Shown one piece after another: positions 47,420 through 61,111 of a stretch of DNA of 64,000 bases. A program made the position numbers and the translations under genes. A model generated the notes under the pieces. It was not told where the DNA came from, made no database searches, and saw only the letters and a list, made by a program, of their open reading frames with translations. The stretch's first letter is position 1, and every line of letters starts with the position of its first letter. This stretch comes from Micropterix aruncella (lineage: Eukaryota; Arthropoda; Insecta; Lepidoptera; Micropterigidae), in NCBI GenBank assembly GCA_944548615.1, contig OX155955.1, positions 3,374,279 through 3,438,278 on the forward strand, given 5' to 3'.

Positions 47420-47700
47420 ATAGACAGGCTTCTACAGGGTCTTATAACGTGGTATGACGTTGTTGATATGGGTTTAAGAATGAGTTTGGGGCTAACGCAC
47501 TTGCTCTGCGTTTATATAATTAGAGAAAAAAAAACGGTTGTAGCACCACAAGACATTACCGACGAGTAACCAAGGACTGATTTCATATGAATATTATTTG
47601 CATACATAAAATCGATGAGCGCCTTCTCTCGGCCGGCGAACGAACCCGTTTCGGTTCCGTTATACAACGTCCTCGAGCGGCGCAGTTCGTTTCTCGGTTA
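47420..47700 (-). repeat. Interspersed repeat, inverted partner of 39181-39430
   Basis: 'gtaaccaaggactgatttca' and 'gagcgccttctctcggccgg' are the complements of blocks in 39230-39320. Confidence 0.7.
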
Positions 47701-47756
47701 GCTTCGGGCAGCTGGGCGTTAGTATTTGATTAAAACGTATGGCTAAATTCAATTAT

Positions 47757-47757
47757 T

Positions 47758-47793
<36 letters not shown>

Positions 47794-47818
47794 CTTATTT
47801 ATTTATTTATTTATTTGT
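47757..47818. repeat. (TTTA)n microsatellite
   Basis: About 14 copies of 'ttta' preceded by three 'tta' units. Possibly the tail of a retroelement. Confidence 0.9.
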
Positions 47819-48028
47819 TTCAAACATAATTATAAAACACATAAAAATGGTTATACCAAGTAATGGTGCGAAGAAACAACTGCTCACATTCACATGAACA
47901 TGCCCAGCGCATGCCCAACTAGGCCAAATATAGCCTGTATCTGGGCATACGACTTATTCTCTGACTTAGGTGGAGAAGCCTAACTGACGTAGGTACTTAT
48001 ACAGATACATACACACATACACACATAC

Positions 48029-48423
<395 letters not shown>

Positions 48424-48446
48424 GATTGGTATAAGTGTAAATTATT

Positions 48447-49478
48447 ATTTTCAAATTGAAATTATGTATTATTACTAAATAAATTAACGTAAAAAATAAA
48501 TGAAAGGAGACTTATCTGGTCTGTGTAGACCAGGAGTGACTCCACGCCTTTTTTCTTCTCTATTCTTTCAGTGTTGGTCAATAATCCCTGCTGTGGTATT
48601 GGAAGTCTGTCAACTGGACTTCTTCCTGCCTCATACAGTGGTAACACAAAGTGAAAGTCGAGAATCTATGCTGGAAAGGAATAGGCGATTAGTATATCTA
48701 AAAACTAATGATTGTTGAAAAATGTTGGTTCTATATTTCGGTGTAAACCGTTGTCAAGATAAATGACATTTCTGAAATCGAACAATTCCTTGAAAATTTA
48801 AATTCAAGAAATCGAACCAATAGAAATGATTAATAATATTTTACACGATCCAGCTAAAGTATGTATATCATAACCGACCGTGAAAAATATTATTTTTAAT
48901 GAATGATTATAAATAAAAAATAAAAAGCAGTTGATGAGTATTAAACCTGATTGAATAAACCACATTAATTTATTCAATCAGGTTTAATACTCATCAACTG
49001 CTTTTTATTTTTTATTTATAATCATTCATTAAAAATAATATTTTTCACGGTCGGTTATGATATACATACTTTAGCTGGATCGTGTAAAATATTATTAATC
49101 ATTTCTATTGGTTCGATTTCTTGAATTTAAATTTTCAAGGAATTGTTCGATTTCAGAAATGTCATTTATCTTGACAACGGTTTACACCGAAATATAGAAC
49201 CAACATTTTTCAACAATCATTAGTTTTTAGATATACTAATCGCCTATTCCTTTCCAGCATAGATTCTCGACTTTCACTTTGTGTTACCACTGTATGAGGC
49301 AGGAAGAAGTCCAGTTGACAGACTTCCAATACCACAGCAGGGATTATTGACCAACACTGAAAGAATAGAGAAGGAAAAAGGCGTGGAGTCACTCCTGGTC
49401 TACACAGACCAGATAAGTCTCCTTTCATTTATTTTTTACGTTAATTTATTTAGTAATAATACATAATTTCAATTTGAA

Positions 49479-49481
<3 letters not shown>
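48447..49481. repeat. Near-perfect 1-kb palindrome (two ~513-bp arms, 9-bp loop)
   Basis: 48447-48959 and 48969-49481 are reverse complements, with loop 'ccacattaa' at 48960-48968. I found a single difference by eye: T at about 48556 versus the complement of G at about 49373. Both arms contain the same 72-codon frame, differing by one Ser/Pro. No function is inferred for the frame. Outer ends run into (TA)n on both sides. It is either a very recent inverted duplication or an assembly/long-read artefact. Confidence 0.93.
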
Positions 49482-52139
<2,658 letters not shown>

Positions 52140-52595
52140 GGCTGCTCGACTCACAGTGCAGCTCCTATCCAGTGGTCTCCTTAAAGCAGTGCCTTCCCCG
52201 GGAAGGACTCTGTGTGCCAGAGTCATGCTGGTGGATCAGTTTTCCTTGAAGCTCGGCCTCGGGCGCTACTGGGCAGTGTGTGCACCGTGCGGCGTCAGTC
52301 GACTGCCAGCCGACTGTTCTGCCAATTGAATGTTGCACTCCAGCAGACAACTGAAGAAGTCGATAAACAACTTCCATACTTTAAATGAGCACTTGGCTAC
52401 CTGATCTTGGGTTCACAGCCGGGTAAAAGATGCCATGGTCCGCGATAGATTCAAGCCGAACTGTCTCTGAGCATACGGCAGGTAGAAAACCGTGCGAGAG
52501 ACCTCAAACCCGTAACCAGTCGGGAGGTTGGAGAAATCCCGCCAAAACTGGTAGTAAGGGCGCAAGATTGGCCGCTCGCTGAGCGGCCAATCTAA
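52140..52595 (+). repeat. Two diverged GCR fragments
   Basis: 52140-52320 holds the 5' block ('ggactctgtgtgcc', 'gggcgctactgggcagtgtg', 'caccgtgcggcgtcagtcg'). 52385-52595 holds the central block ('atgccatggtccgcgataga', 'acccgtaaccagtcgggagg', 'gtagtaagggcgca'). A perfect 13-bp-arm hairpin, 'agattggccgctc', lies at 52565-52593. Confidence 0.7.
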
Positions 52596-52639
52596 TTCTA
52601 AAATACTAAATATAAACTTCACGTTCATATTCTATAGGC

Positions 52640-53990
52640 TAATATAAACTTAATAATAATAATAATAATTAAACGCTTTATTTGCTTAAACAAAAAGGCG
52701 AGCTTATTGCCTAAAAGCAATATCTTACAGCTAACCTTAACCTAGTGGAATAACATGTTGTGCGGCAAAAATAAACTAATAAATAACATTTTTGACATTT
52801 AAATTCAGCAGGAAAACAAAACAATAAATTTAAGAAAAAACAAACAATAAACCTATAATGACGCAGGGGACGCAATAGGGAGAACAAAAATAGGGAATAA
52901 ATAAGGAAAATTTATGAGCGTGGGTTCAAGTGTTCTATGAGCCTGCGTTTGAAGCAAAACTAACTGGGTTCTATCCTTATATGCGTGGGTAAAGCATTCC
53001 AGAGACGGGCTCCACGTACAGAGAAGGAGTGCGAGAAGAAATCACTACTGTGAATAGGGATCGTGAGCAGTAGGTTGTCTTCAGATCTCAGAGGGCGCCA
53101 GTGAGAAGATAGAGGTTTGAACCTACTTATAAGATAGTTCGGAGCGGCCCCCTTCAGGATTCTGATGAGCAAACCTAGGACTCTCGTATCTCTCCTTTCT
53201 CGGGTCGTCAGCCAGTGAAGTCTCCTTCTGTACTCCGTAATATGTTCAAACTTTCTTGGATCAAAAATGAATCCAATCAGACATTTTGCAGCCTTTCTAC
53301 CCTGGTGGCTAGATCTTCCTTGATGTCGAGAAAGGCAACATCTAAATAATCAAGGAGAGGGAGGAGAATAGATTGGCAGATTGTGATTTTGCTTTCCTCG
53401 GAGAGAAAATTCTTGAGTTTCTTTATTGCGTGAAAGCGACCAAAGAGTTTACGTCTCATCTCCTCGATGTGTGACTGCCACGAAAGATTTTGGTCGAGGT
53501 ATACACCAAGATTTTTAACCTAGGAGCTGATTGGGACCTCATCCACACCTTTGCCAATCCTTGGTAAAGAGTTCATGTCGATCCCCGAGGTGAAATAGCT
53601 GCTTCCGATTATGATAGCTTGAGTCTTGGAAGGATTTAGGAGCAAGCCATGGGATTTCGACCAGTCAGATATCATCGCAAGATCAGCGTTAACAGAAGCT
53701 ATAGCCGCGTCAATGTCTTCTGGGCGACAGTGGGAATAGATTTGGACATCGTCGGCATAGAGATGATATCTTGCATTAATGACGCTAGATATTGAGTTAA
53801 TAAATAGTGAGAAAAGAAGCAGGGATAAGACACTACCTTGGGGAACGCCGGCGACTTGTGGTGGAAAATTAGAGAGCTTGTTGACTTCAAAAGCGTTCAC
53901 ATTAAAATACTGCTTTATTGCATTTAGTTGACGATTAAAACAAACGCATGTATTCGACATCTGTCTCTCGTCGTACTCTCATGATAACTC
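52640..53990 (-). mobile_element. CR1/L2-like LINE, RT domain to (ATT)n 3' end, degenerate
   Basis: From 53960 down, the minus strand reads 'VAGVPQGSVLSLLLFSLFIN', 'YHLYADDVQIYSHCRPEDID' (catalytic YADD) and 'LLLNPSKTQAIIIGS', ending at a stop near 53520. It resumes with 'LSWQSHIEEMRRKLFGRFHA' and 'QSILLPLLDYLDV' (53459-53277), then 'LIRILKGAAPNYLISRF' and 'RGARLWNALPTHIRI' (53172-52960). Several stops and frameshifts are present. The 3' UTR ends 'gcaaataaagcgtttaatta' plus repeats at 52640-52690. Longest copy of the family also seen at 17690-18290 and 44535-44942. The endonuclease and upstream RT are missing. Confidence 0.88.
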
Positions 53991-54299
53991 CCTCTATAAT
54001 TTATCTGTTTTTGTTAGGACGCAAAAACACCCGGCAGCCCCGTTTATTGATTCTGACAAGTAAATCAGGCGAACGCAAACTGAAGCTGAAACCTGTTTGT
54101 ATAAAAATGCATATACAACACGCGCTGCCCGGTAATAAAACTACCATTCATTTCGTATTTTAATCCTAAACATTTCTATCGAATAACCAAAACTTTCAAA
54201 CTTTCAATGTTTAAAACGGCAGATGTAAATTTTCAATTTGTAAATTTAATTTCAGGGTTTTTTTGTGTAATGCTTGGACGTGCCATATTGTAGTAGTAG
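53991..54299. other. Unassigned
   Basis: No recognised feature. A short (TAG)n lies at 54289-54301. Confidence 0.4.
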
Positions 54300-55393
54300 T
54301 AGTAAACGGAGTGGGGGGTTTGTTCCCTGATCTTGATGTAACCTGGATCTATATGATCTTTTGTTACTACCCACTTTGAGGTAGGGTTAGTGGTCTGCTA
54401 GTAGCCCGGTACTGCTAACCAGTCCATGCAGATCGCTGACCATCAAGTTGGACAGATCGTTGGGTTCAAGATAGGATCGTCCCAGTAAACTGTATCTTTT
54501 TGCGGCGAGGCCTGGGCAGCGACCAGCGATTTGTATGCTATCTTCAGGTTCTTCGCCACATATTCGGCAGTTCTTGCTCTCGGTCAAGTCAAGGTTGAAT
54601 AGATGTGCTTTAAGGGTCGTGTGTCCGGTGAGGACACCGATAGTGGTTCGAATGCTCTTCTTGCTCATGTCAAGTAGGGCCTTGGTTTTCTTTGGAAGTG
54701 GTTGCTCCATCATGGCTTTTGCCTGGCGACATCCTTGGCTCTGTTTCCAAGATACCCGATGTTCCTGCTCCAAGCAGTCCCTGATGATTTTCCTACCTGT
54801 AGCGGACCCCAACAACTGGCTCCACCCGGCATTCCAGTGTGCCCAGTTTGCCAGTCTGTCGGCCTCTTCGTTGCCGGATATGACTTGATAGCCCGGTATT
54901 CATGTTAAGGTGAATTTGTTGGATTTTCACAATTTGTAGAGCGCTTGCATACAGTCCCAGACCACAGAATAATTAGTGGTGGCTTTAGCCAGAGCATCCA
55001 ATACTGCTCTGTTGTCAGAGCCGATGAGGATTTTTCTATGTTTTATCTCAAGTCGACTTTGGAGTTTTATGCATTTCAATATGACATACACCTCGGCTTG
55101 GAAAACCGTGGCATATTATCCAAGGGGGTGCTGATTCTGTGGTTGGTTTTGGGTCCGTACACGCCTGCCCCAAAACGTCCATTTGTTCCAGATCCGTCGA
55201 TGTACCAGGCGTCCGCATTGTGGCTTTGGAGCCAATGCGGTTTTTTCCAGTCTTCCCTGGTGGGGATTAGGACTTCTCTACCATTTTTTTTAGTAGTCGA
55301 TCTATGGGTCATGGTGAATGCGCTTTTATGGAGGTGGTTTAAGCTCATTATGATTGTGCCCTCCTCGCTTCCACTCGCCCAAACACTTCAGTC
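54300..55393 (-). mobile_element. RNase H-bearing LINE, C-terminal half (continues at 56099-56330)
   Basis: 55348-55076 on the minus strand encodes the RNase H start ('AWYIDGSGTNGRFGAGVYG', catalytic Asp in 'YIDGS'). The next piece, in a shifted frame, continues 'QAEVYVILKC' (Glu), 'ILIGSDNRAVLDALAKA' (Asp) and 'GNEEADRLANWA' (Asp). 54815-54387 gives 'TIGVLTGHTTLKAHLFNLDL' and 'CRICGEEPEDSIQIAGRC', a CCHC-like tail, ending in a stop after 'LLADH'. At least one frameshift near 55080 and a stop near 54930 make it non-functional. A GCR element interrupts the same ORF at 55394. Confidence 0.87.
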
Positions 55394-55407
55394 TGTATGC
55401 TGTAAGT

Positions 55408-56084
55408 TGTAAGTTTGGGAGTTAATGGGCCCATGCTGGGTTGGCCACGAAGACCTATTCTGTTCAGGGTCGGTCACACTCACGGGTCAACACCCATCCG
55501 ACAGCCTCCACGCTTGAGGTGCGAACCTGGGTAGGACTCTGGCCTTGGTCAGTTTCCCCTGCGAATCAAACCTCTGGCGCTCCTGGACGGTCTGCGCACC
55601 GTGCGGCGTAAGCCAATCGATTGTGCACTCTGACTAACAGTCGGGGGAGTCTGGAAGCTGTACTGTTTCCTATAGAGCGGGGGTGGTTGCGGACCTTACA
55701 GCGACTGCTCTTGAAACGACCATCGGCCATCCGATCCTGGGTGAAGAGCCGGGCAAAGGACGCCGTGGTCCGCGATAGATTCGGTATTCACCGTTTCACC
55801 GCTTCGTAAGGGAGAGGACCGCGCAAGCGACCTCGAACTCGGAACCAATCGAGAGACGGGAGTAATCTGGTCACAATGGGGAAGTAAGGGCGCGAGTGTC
55901 GGCCCGCCAGGTAACATTACTGGCTATCTCGCGGTAAGGCGTTGGTCTCTTACGGGTTGTGGCGTAGCTAGTTGGTAGACTGTTTTGTCCCAAGTCTTCT
56001 ACGCTCACTCCAGGGAGATAGAACGACTAATCGTTAAAACTTCCTGTGGTGACGGGCTCGCCCGCTGTAGTCGACAACCCAAGT
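55408..56084 (+). repeat. Full-length GCR element (677 bp) with exact 14-bp target duplication, inside a LINE ORF
   Basis: 'tgtatgctgtaagt' occurs at 55394-55407 and 56085-56098. The left end is 'tgtaagtttgggagttaatg' and the right end 'gtcgacaacccaagt'. Removing the element and one duplication restores a continuous LINE frame ('SARLTAY-L'), which fixes the insertion boundaries independently of the repeat comparison. Best-preserved copy in the window. It has no ORF longer than about 80 codons and no poly(A). Confidence 0.92.
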
Positions 56085-56098
56085 TGTATGCTGTAAGT

Positions 56099-56330
56099 CT
56101 GGCGGAGTAAATTATGAGCTTGTCCAGAGGGGGGCAGCAGAGTGTTACCTCTAATCCCTCTGGAGAGGTTGTCTCCATGATGCTAGTTGCAGCCCTCAGA
56201 TAGTTACATTGAAGGCTTTTGAGCATGTTTTTTGTCTCGAGATTTTTCACCCTGGTCCACCAGACTATTGCAGCGTTAGTCTAGGCAGCAGACTGTCCTG
56301 TAGAGCCATACAGCGACACTAGGATTGAAC
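56099..56330 (-). mobile_element. Upstream part of the RNase H-bearing LINE (RT thumb end)
   Basis: The minus strand reads 'VKNLETKNMLKSLQCNYLRA', 'ATSIMETTSPEGLEVTL' and 'PPLDKLIIYSARLTAY', the thumb/connection region expected immediately before RNase H. It is the displaced continuation of 54300-55393. Confidence 0.85.
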
Positions 56331-56754
56331 CCCCAGGTTTTCCCATGGCTCATTTGCACGTCCACAGGCAGGCATAGAAGCCGAAACGCAGTACGGCATT
56401 GGGCAATCTAATTCCCTATATAATCAATGGATTTCCCTACATATTATTTCCCATGGGACGGAAACACAGCTGAATGTCAAACGCGTGTAAATTCCAGATA
56501 TTACTAGTGTACGGACGAAAATTTGGCAGAAAGCCAATTAGTAAACAGCGCTAGTTGATCACTAATACGTTTTTGTCATCTCCATTAAATGCTGTAGGTT
56601 GATTTGACCTACTACTGCAACGGTTATATTCTTTCAACATCTCTATCAGTGCTGTCCAGCGGTTCGACTCCCGCTTGCTTGGTCGAAAGCTGTGTGTGAA
56701 AACGTCTGATGAAATCGTCTGTGAAATCGTCTGGTGAAATCGTCTCAATCAGAT
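56331..56754. other. Unassigned
   Basis: A short triplicate 'gaaatcgtctg' lies at 56710-56740. No gene. Confidence 0.4.
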
Positions 56755-57002
56755 GAGATTGCGTTCACGGCTGGTGTTCCGCAGGGGATACTATACCTTT
56801 TATTATTCTGCATTTTCATAAACCCGATTGCCAATAATCATACTTAGGCCAGTGCCATTCTAAGTGTCACGAAGAATCTTAAATATAAATTGTAATTGTG
56901 CTCAGTTTTATAAACAAACATATCAGCAAGTATGCTGCCTTTTTGTAAAAGTAATAATAGTCATAATAATAAGGATCTGAGGTAGGGTAAGTATATTACA
57001 CT
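56755..57002 (+). mobile_element. LINE RT core fragment
   Basis: The frame at 56770-56850 reads 'AFTAGVPQGILYLLLFCIFI' then 'NPIANNH', the conserved GVPQG motif of LINE RTs. It decays downstream. The fragment at 57684-57930 may be a later part of the same element, separated by a GCR insertion. Confidence 0.6.
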
Positions 57003-57016
57003 GATCGTGAACATGG

Positions 57017-57683
57017 GCCGTATGGTAACAGGAGGTAATTGGCCTAGTGCAGTTGGGCCATTACAACCCATGTGTTAGGGTCGGCCTAACTCACAGGTCA
57101 GCAGCACCCATCCAATTGCCTCCACGTATAAGTGCGAGTCCGGCTAGGACAATGTGCCTGCGAGCCAGTTCCACTGGGAATCGTCATTCGGGCGCTTCTG
57201 GACGGTCTGCAAACCGTGCGGCGTAAGTCAATTGACTGTGCGTTCCGACTGATAATCGGAAGTGTCTGGAAAACGCTTTGTTTCCTATAGAGCTGGGGTC
57301 GTCGTTAACCTTACGGCGTCCACTCTTAAAACAACAGCCGGGCAATGAAAGCCGTGGTCCGCGATAGATTCGGTTAATTCCAAGTCACTGCTTATATAAG
57401 GGAGAGGACAGCGCAAGCAACCTCGAGCCCGTAACCAATCAGGTGGCGGGGGCGGAGAAATCCGGCTGAAACTGGTACTAAGGGCGTGAGTTCTGCCCGA
57501 TGGGAGCATATTCCCGGCGTATCGCAGTAAGACGAAGGCTTCCCTATGGGCGAACGGTGTAACTAGACAGTTGACTATTTCGTTCCAAAGTCTTCTACGC
57601 TCACCTCACCGGAGTCAGAATGATCATTATCGTTAAAACTTCTTAGGGTGACGAGTTCGCCCGTTGTAGTTGACACCTCCAAG
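57017..57683 (+). repeat. Full-length GCR element, diverged 14-bp target duplication
   Basis: 'gatcgtgaacatgg' (57003-57016) and 'gaccgtgaacaagg' (57684-57697) match at 12 of 14. Internal blocks 'cgtggtccgcgatagattcg', 'ggacagcgcaagcaacctcg' and 'gtgacgagttcgcccgttgt' are in GCR order. One internal deletion near 57330 is seen. Confidence 0.78.
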
Positions 57684-57930
57684 GACCGTGAACAAGGCCA
57701 ACTCAATTACATACATCATCTGCAAATCATTGCATTATATCACACCGTCCTTATTTTCGTCATTATATAAAACTTACATCATACTAATGTTATTCTATGG
57801 GTTCCACATATGGAATCCTTACTTTGTGAAAGACGACGACTTCCCCAAGAAAGTCCAGCACAGAGCAATTTTCAGAAAGCAGCAGTCAATATTCAGAAAG
57901 ACTTTGCTGATTGCAACTGGCCACACTTAA
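57684..57930 (+). mobile_element. LINE RT C-terminal fragment
   Basis: 'VNKANSITYIICKSLHYITP', 'LFSSLYKTYIILMLFYGFHI' and 'WNPYFVKDDDFPKKVQHRAI' are typical of the post-catalytic region of jockey/CR1-like ORF2. It ends in a stop at 57928. Confidence 0.72.
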
Positions 57931-58273
57931 AGATCGTCGGATCAGGGGTTACCTCATTGAATATTATAATAATATTATGAATTTAATATTTAATATGTAG
58001 ATTACAATGTGTAACGTAATCATACCTGATCATATACATACGTTGTTTTTTGACAATTTTGTTTTGATACTTCCTATTGTGTGTTTTTTTTGTATAAAGT
58101 ACCGAAGATGACTATTAATATTCTTATAATAATTATCTATTTTATATGTATACTCATGTACATGGATTCAGCTCTATTTTAAAAAAAAAAATATTTGTCT
58201 GCCGTGTAAAGCCGACTTTAGTCAACGCTGTTGTCGAATTAATGTGTATGCTTTAATAGTTTTATATCTACAC
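57931..58273. other. Unassigned AT-rich
   Basis: Possibly a LINE 3' UTR. No diagnostic end. Confidence 0.35.
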
Positions 58274-58742
58274 TAGCTGCGCCCCGCGGTTTCACCCGCG
58301 TGGTGATGAAAAATTGTGATAATGATCATAGAAAGTATTTTATATTTTCGTCAATTTTTCAATGTGGTTATATTATTATGCTATTCGGGACGGAGACAAA
58401 TCCAACAAATTAAAAATCATGAAAATCGGTCCATCCGTTCTCCAGTTATAAGTGTTCGAACAACTATACCATTATACATTATATACGTGTAACTCCAACG
58501 GTTTTTGCAGCGCACGCCAGAATAGCTCGCCGATGGCAGATTTTTTTCCTACTTACTTGACACTTATCGTTATATTTTGGATAATTCACACTATATCTTT
58601 ATAAATTATAGCCTATATGTTATTCTGATGTGTAAGCTATATTACTGTAAAGTTTCATTAAAATCCATTCAGTAGTTTTTGCGTGAAAGAGTAACAAACA
58701 TCCATACATACATTCTTACAAACTTTCGCGTTTATAATAGTA
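58274..58742 (+). repeat. Interspersed repeat ('gcgccccgcggtttcacccg' family)
   Basis: Starts 'actagctgcgccccgcggtt', contains 'gggacggagacaaatccaac' and 'gaaaatcggtccatccgttc', and ends 'aactttcgcgtttataatag' + 'tagtagg'. A common insect non-coding repeat (memory), related in its middle to 20698-21295. Confidence 0.75.
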
Positions 58743-58960
58743 GTAGGATATTAATATATTACTAGCAACTGACGAATTATAATATGCGATAATTAGCTTT
58801 AATTCATAATTCATGCTTTTATTGTATATTCTGAATGAATAAATTGAATACTGAATACTGAATACTGAGATGTATAAGACCCTCAATGGATGTTATAAAT
58901 GCTCCGAGATATCTTCAATATTTAAGCTGAACCACATGCATCAACTGCGAAGACACGACT

Positions 58961-58995
<35 letters not shown>

Positions 58996-59127
58996 TTTGT
59001 AACGAAACAGATAGTAGGTGGTACATTTCATTAATAACATAGTGCCTTACATAATATGCTCTAACCTACTATCCTATAATATTGTTACAATGCATCCGTT
59101 AATAAGGCTCTAATCTAGATATTATAT
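58743..59127. repeat. Unassigned with (TTTA)n at 58961-58998
   Basis: About nine 'ttta' units. The flanks show no recognised element. Confidence 0.6.
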
Positions 59128-59290
59128 GTATATATACATATACATATACATGCATATACATATACATGTATACATACACATATACACATACATATACACA
59201 TACATACATAAATATATACACACATATCCACATATACATATACATACACACACATACACATATACATATACACACACATACATATCTACA
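59128..59290. repeat. (CATATA)n/(CA)n imperfect simple repeat
   Basis: Alternating 'acatatacat' units over about 160 bp. It lies at the 3' end of the minus-strand LINE and may be its expanded tail. Confidence 0.88.
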
Positions 59291-60975
59291 TATATTTTTA
59301 TTTTTCCATATTATATATATTTTTATTTTTACATTACACTAATGTTTTAGAGTGTATGGATTTTTTGATGTTCGCAAAGGTATCATTGAATATGTCGTTT
59401 CCTTGGCAGTTCATATCGAACGCGCGACACATCCTACTTATAGGTTTATTATAGGATAAATTATTTGCATGTAATAGGTTGGCAAATGTGTTATTATTTC
59501 TGGAATGCCTCTGGGGAACGCGGATTGGAATTTTAGCTAAGCTGGCCGGACTGTCTAGTTTGTTATTAATAAGTTTGTAGAGACACGAGATGTCTGCACT
59601 TATTCTACGTTCCTTTAATGACAGCATTTCAAAATAAGACAACCGATCCTCATAACTGTTTAGCTTATTCCCAAGGCCACATTTGTACGACAGCATGCGG
59701 GTGAATTTCCTTTGGACTTTATCGATTCTATCGCCGTGTACTTTGTAAAGAGGATTCCATATTACTGTACCGAATTCTAGTATAGATCTAACTACAGAGT
59801 TGTAGACCAATAACATAGATTTCGGATTACGAAACGGCTGCATAATCCTGCAGATAAACCCTAGCATTTTATTGGCCTTTTTAATCATCTCGTTGAAATG
59901 AATTTGAAAAACATATCTTTCATCGAAAACAATACCTAGATCCCGAATATGGTTTACTCTAGAAAGAGGTGCGTCGCTGATGTAATAATTATTACGGAGG
60001 ATGTTTTTGTTCCTTGTGAATGTGATGACGTGGCATTTGTCTATGTTAAGTTGCATGGCATTGCGTGTGCACCATCTGCTTAAGGTATTTAAGTCGTCCT
60101 GAATTTTGTCGCTATCAGAGGAGCACGAGATTCTATTAAATATTTTTAGGTCGTCAGCGTAAAAAAGATGTGGACATTTGAGTTCATTGCAGAGGTCGTT
60201 AATGTAATAAAGGAACAGTAGGGGTCCTAGGTTTGAGCCTTGCGGCACCCCAGAGGTAATAACGGCCGGTGCAGATTTGAAGCCATTCACATTTACCAGT
60301 TGTGTACGATTAGATATATATGACGACAGCCATCTCAGCAGATTTCCATGAATTCCGAAGCTCCCCAATTTTTCCAGCAGTATAGCGTGATTGACTTTGT
60401 CAAAGGCTTTGCTGAAGTCAGTGTAAACTGTATCAACCTGAATGCGCTTATCGAGTGACATGCATAAGTAATCCGTGTATTCTAAGAGGTTAGAGATGAT
60501 TGACCTATTGTGCATAAAGCCATGCTGGGTATCGCTTAGCGATGGTTTAGTGTACAGGTATAGATGATCTCGCATGAGGGATTCGAACACTTTTGAAAAG
60601 GTACATAATATGCTTATCGGCCTATAATTCCTGACATTGGTGGAATCGCCGCTTTTGTGAATCGGAACCACATGGGCTGTTTTCCATTTGTCTGGGAAAA
60701 TTCCTTCCTGTAGGGATTTATTATATATAATAAGTAAGGGCAGGGCTAATTCATCAGCGCAGTTTCGTATGAATATTGGAGGAATCATATCCGGTCCGGG
60801 GCCTTTATTAATGTCCAGGTTCCTGAGTTTCTCTTTAAGTTTATCCAGAGAGACTCGCAACATAGGCACTGTGTATGCGGACTGTGATATGGCATTTACT
60901 GTAGGGGCGCTAGCAGAGTTATATTGGTGAAAACACGATTTCACACCAATCCCACGAGACACTTCCAATCCGTGG
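59291..60975 (-). mobile_element. Jockey-superfamily LINE, 5'-truncated, RT ORF uninterrupted
   Basis: The element comprises the 544-codon frame at 59334-60968 plus a short 3' UTR leading into a 'catata' simple repeat. No endonuclease, ORF1 or 5' UTR is present. The upstream side joins a different LINE fragment at about 60975. It is probably recent for this window, given the open frame. It is not autonomous as it stands. Confidence 0.9.
59334..60968 (-). CDS. Reverse transcriptase (LINE ORF2, 3' part), 544 codons
   Basis: RT polymerises cDNA from element RNA at a nicked target. Visible motifs: 'NKGPGPDMIPP' (about residue 54), 'WKTAHVVPIHKSGD' (95), 'NYRPISILCTFSKVFE' (114), 'VYTDFSKAFDKVNHAIL' with catalytic Asp184, 'SGVPQGSNLGPLLF' (239) and 'FYADD' with Asp272 and Asp273. 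Residues about 340-540 form the C-terminal region ending at 'KTLV'. The first codon is TTG and artificial: it marks the truncation point, so translation here is doubtful. No internal stop or frameshift was found, unlike every other LINE in the window. Confidence 0.9.
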   Translation of the reverse strand: MEVSRGIGVKSCFHQYNSASAPTVNAISQSAYTVPMLRVSLDKLKEKLRNLDINKGPGPDMIPPIFIRNCADELALPLLIIYNKSLQEGIFPDKWKTAHVVPIHKSGDSTNVRNYRPISILCTFSKVFESLMRDHLYLYTKPSLSDTQHGFMHNRSIISNLLEYTDYLCMSLDKRIQVDTVYTDFSKAFDKVNHAILLEKLGSFGIHGNLLRWLSSYISNRTQLVNVNGFKSAPAVITSGVPQGSNLGPLLFLYYINDLCNELKCPHLFYADDLKIFNRISCSSDSDKIQDDLNTLSRWCTRNAMQLNIDKCHVITFTRNKNILRNNYYISDAPLSRVNHIRDLGIVFDERYVFQIHFNEMIKKANKMLGFICRIMQPFRNPKSMLLVYNSVVRSILEFGTVIWNPLYKVHGDRIDKVQRKFTRMLSYKCGLGNKLNSYEDRLSYFEMLSLKERRISADISCLYKLINNKLDSPASLAKIPIRVPQRHSRNNNTFANLLHANNLSYNKPISRMCRAFDMNCQGNDIFNDTFANIKKSIHSKTLV

Positions 60976-60984
60976 TTCTGGAAC

Positions 60985-61070
60985 TGTGAACTGTGGATCT
61001 GTGGAACAGTTTACCCACTGAAGTAGTTGAAGCGTGTAGTGTCAACATATTTAAGCCTCCAACCGCGGGA
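60985..61070 (+). mobile_element. LINE ORF2 C-terminal remnant
   Basis: 'VDLWNSLPTEVVEACSVNIF'-type sequence (from about 60990) is the near-terminal motif of CR1/jockey-like ORF2. About 25 codons. Confidence 0.6.
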
Positions 61071-61111
61071 GACGCGTACGTGCACGTTCAGCTCTTTCCG
61101 TACGGTTCCGC

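Noticed and set aside
59126..59350. Tyr/Ile/His/Thr-rich frame
   Set aside because: It is a translation of the imperfect (CATATA)n/(CA)n simple repeat.
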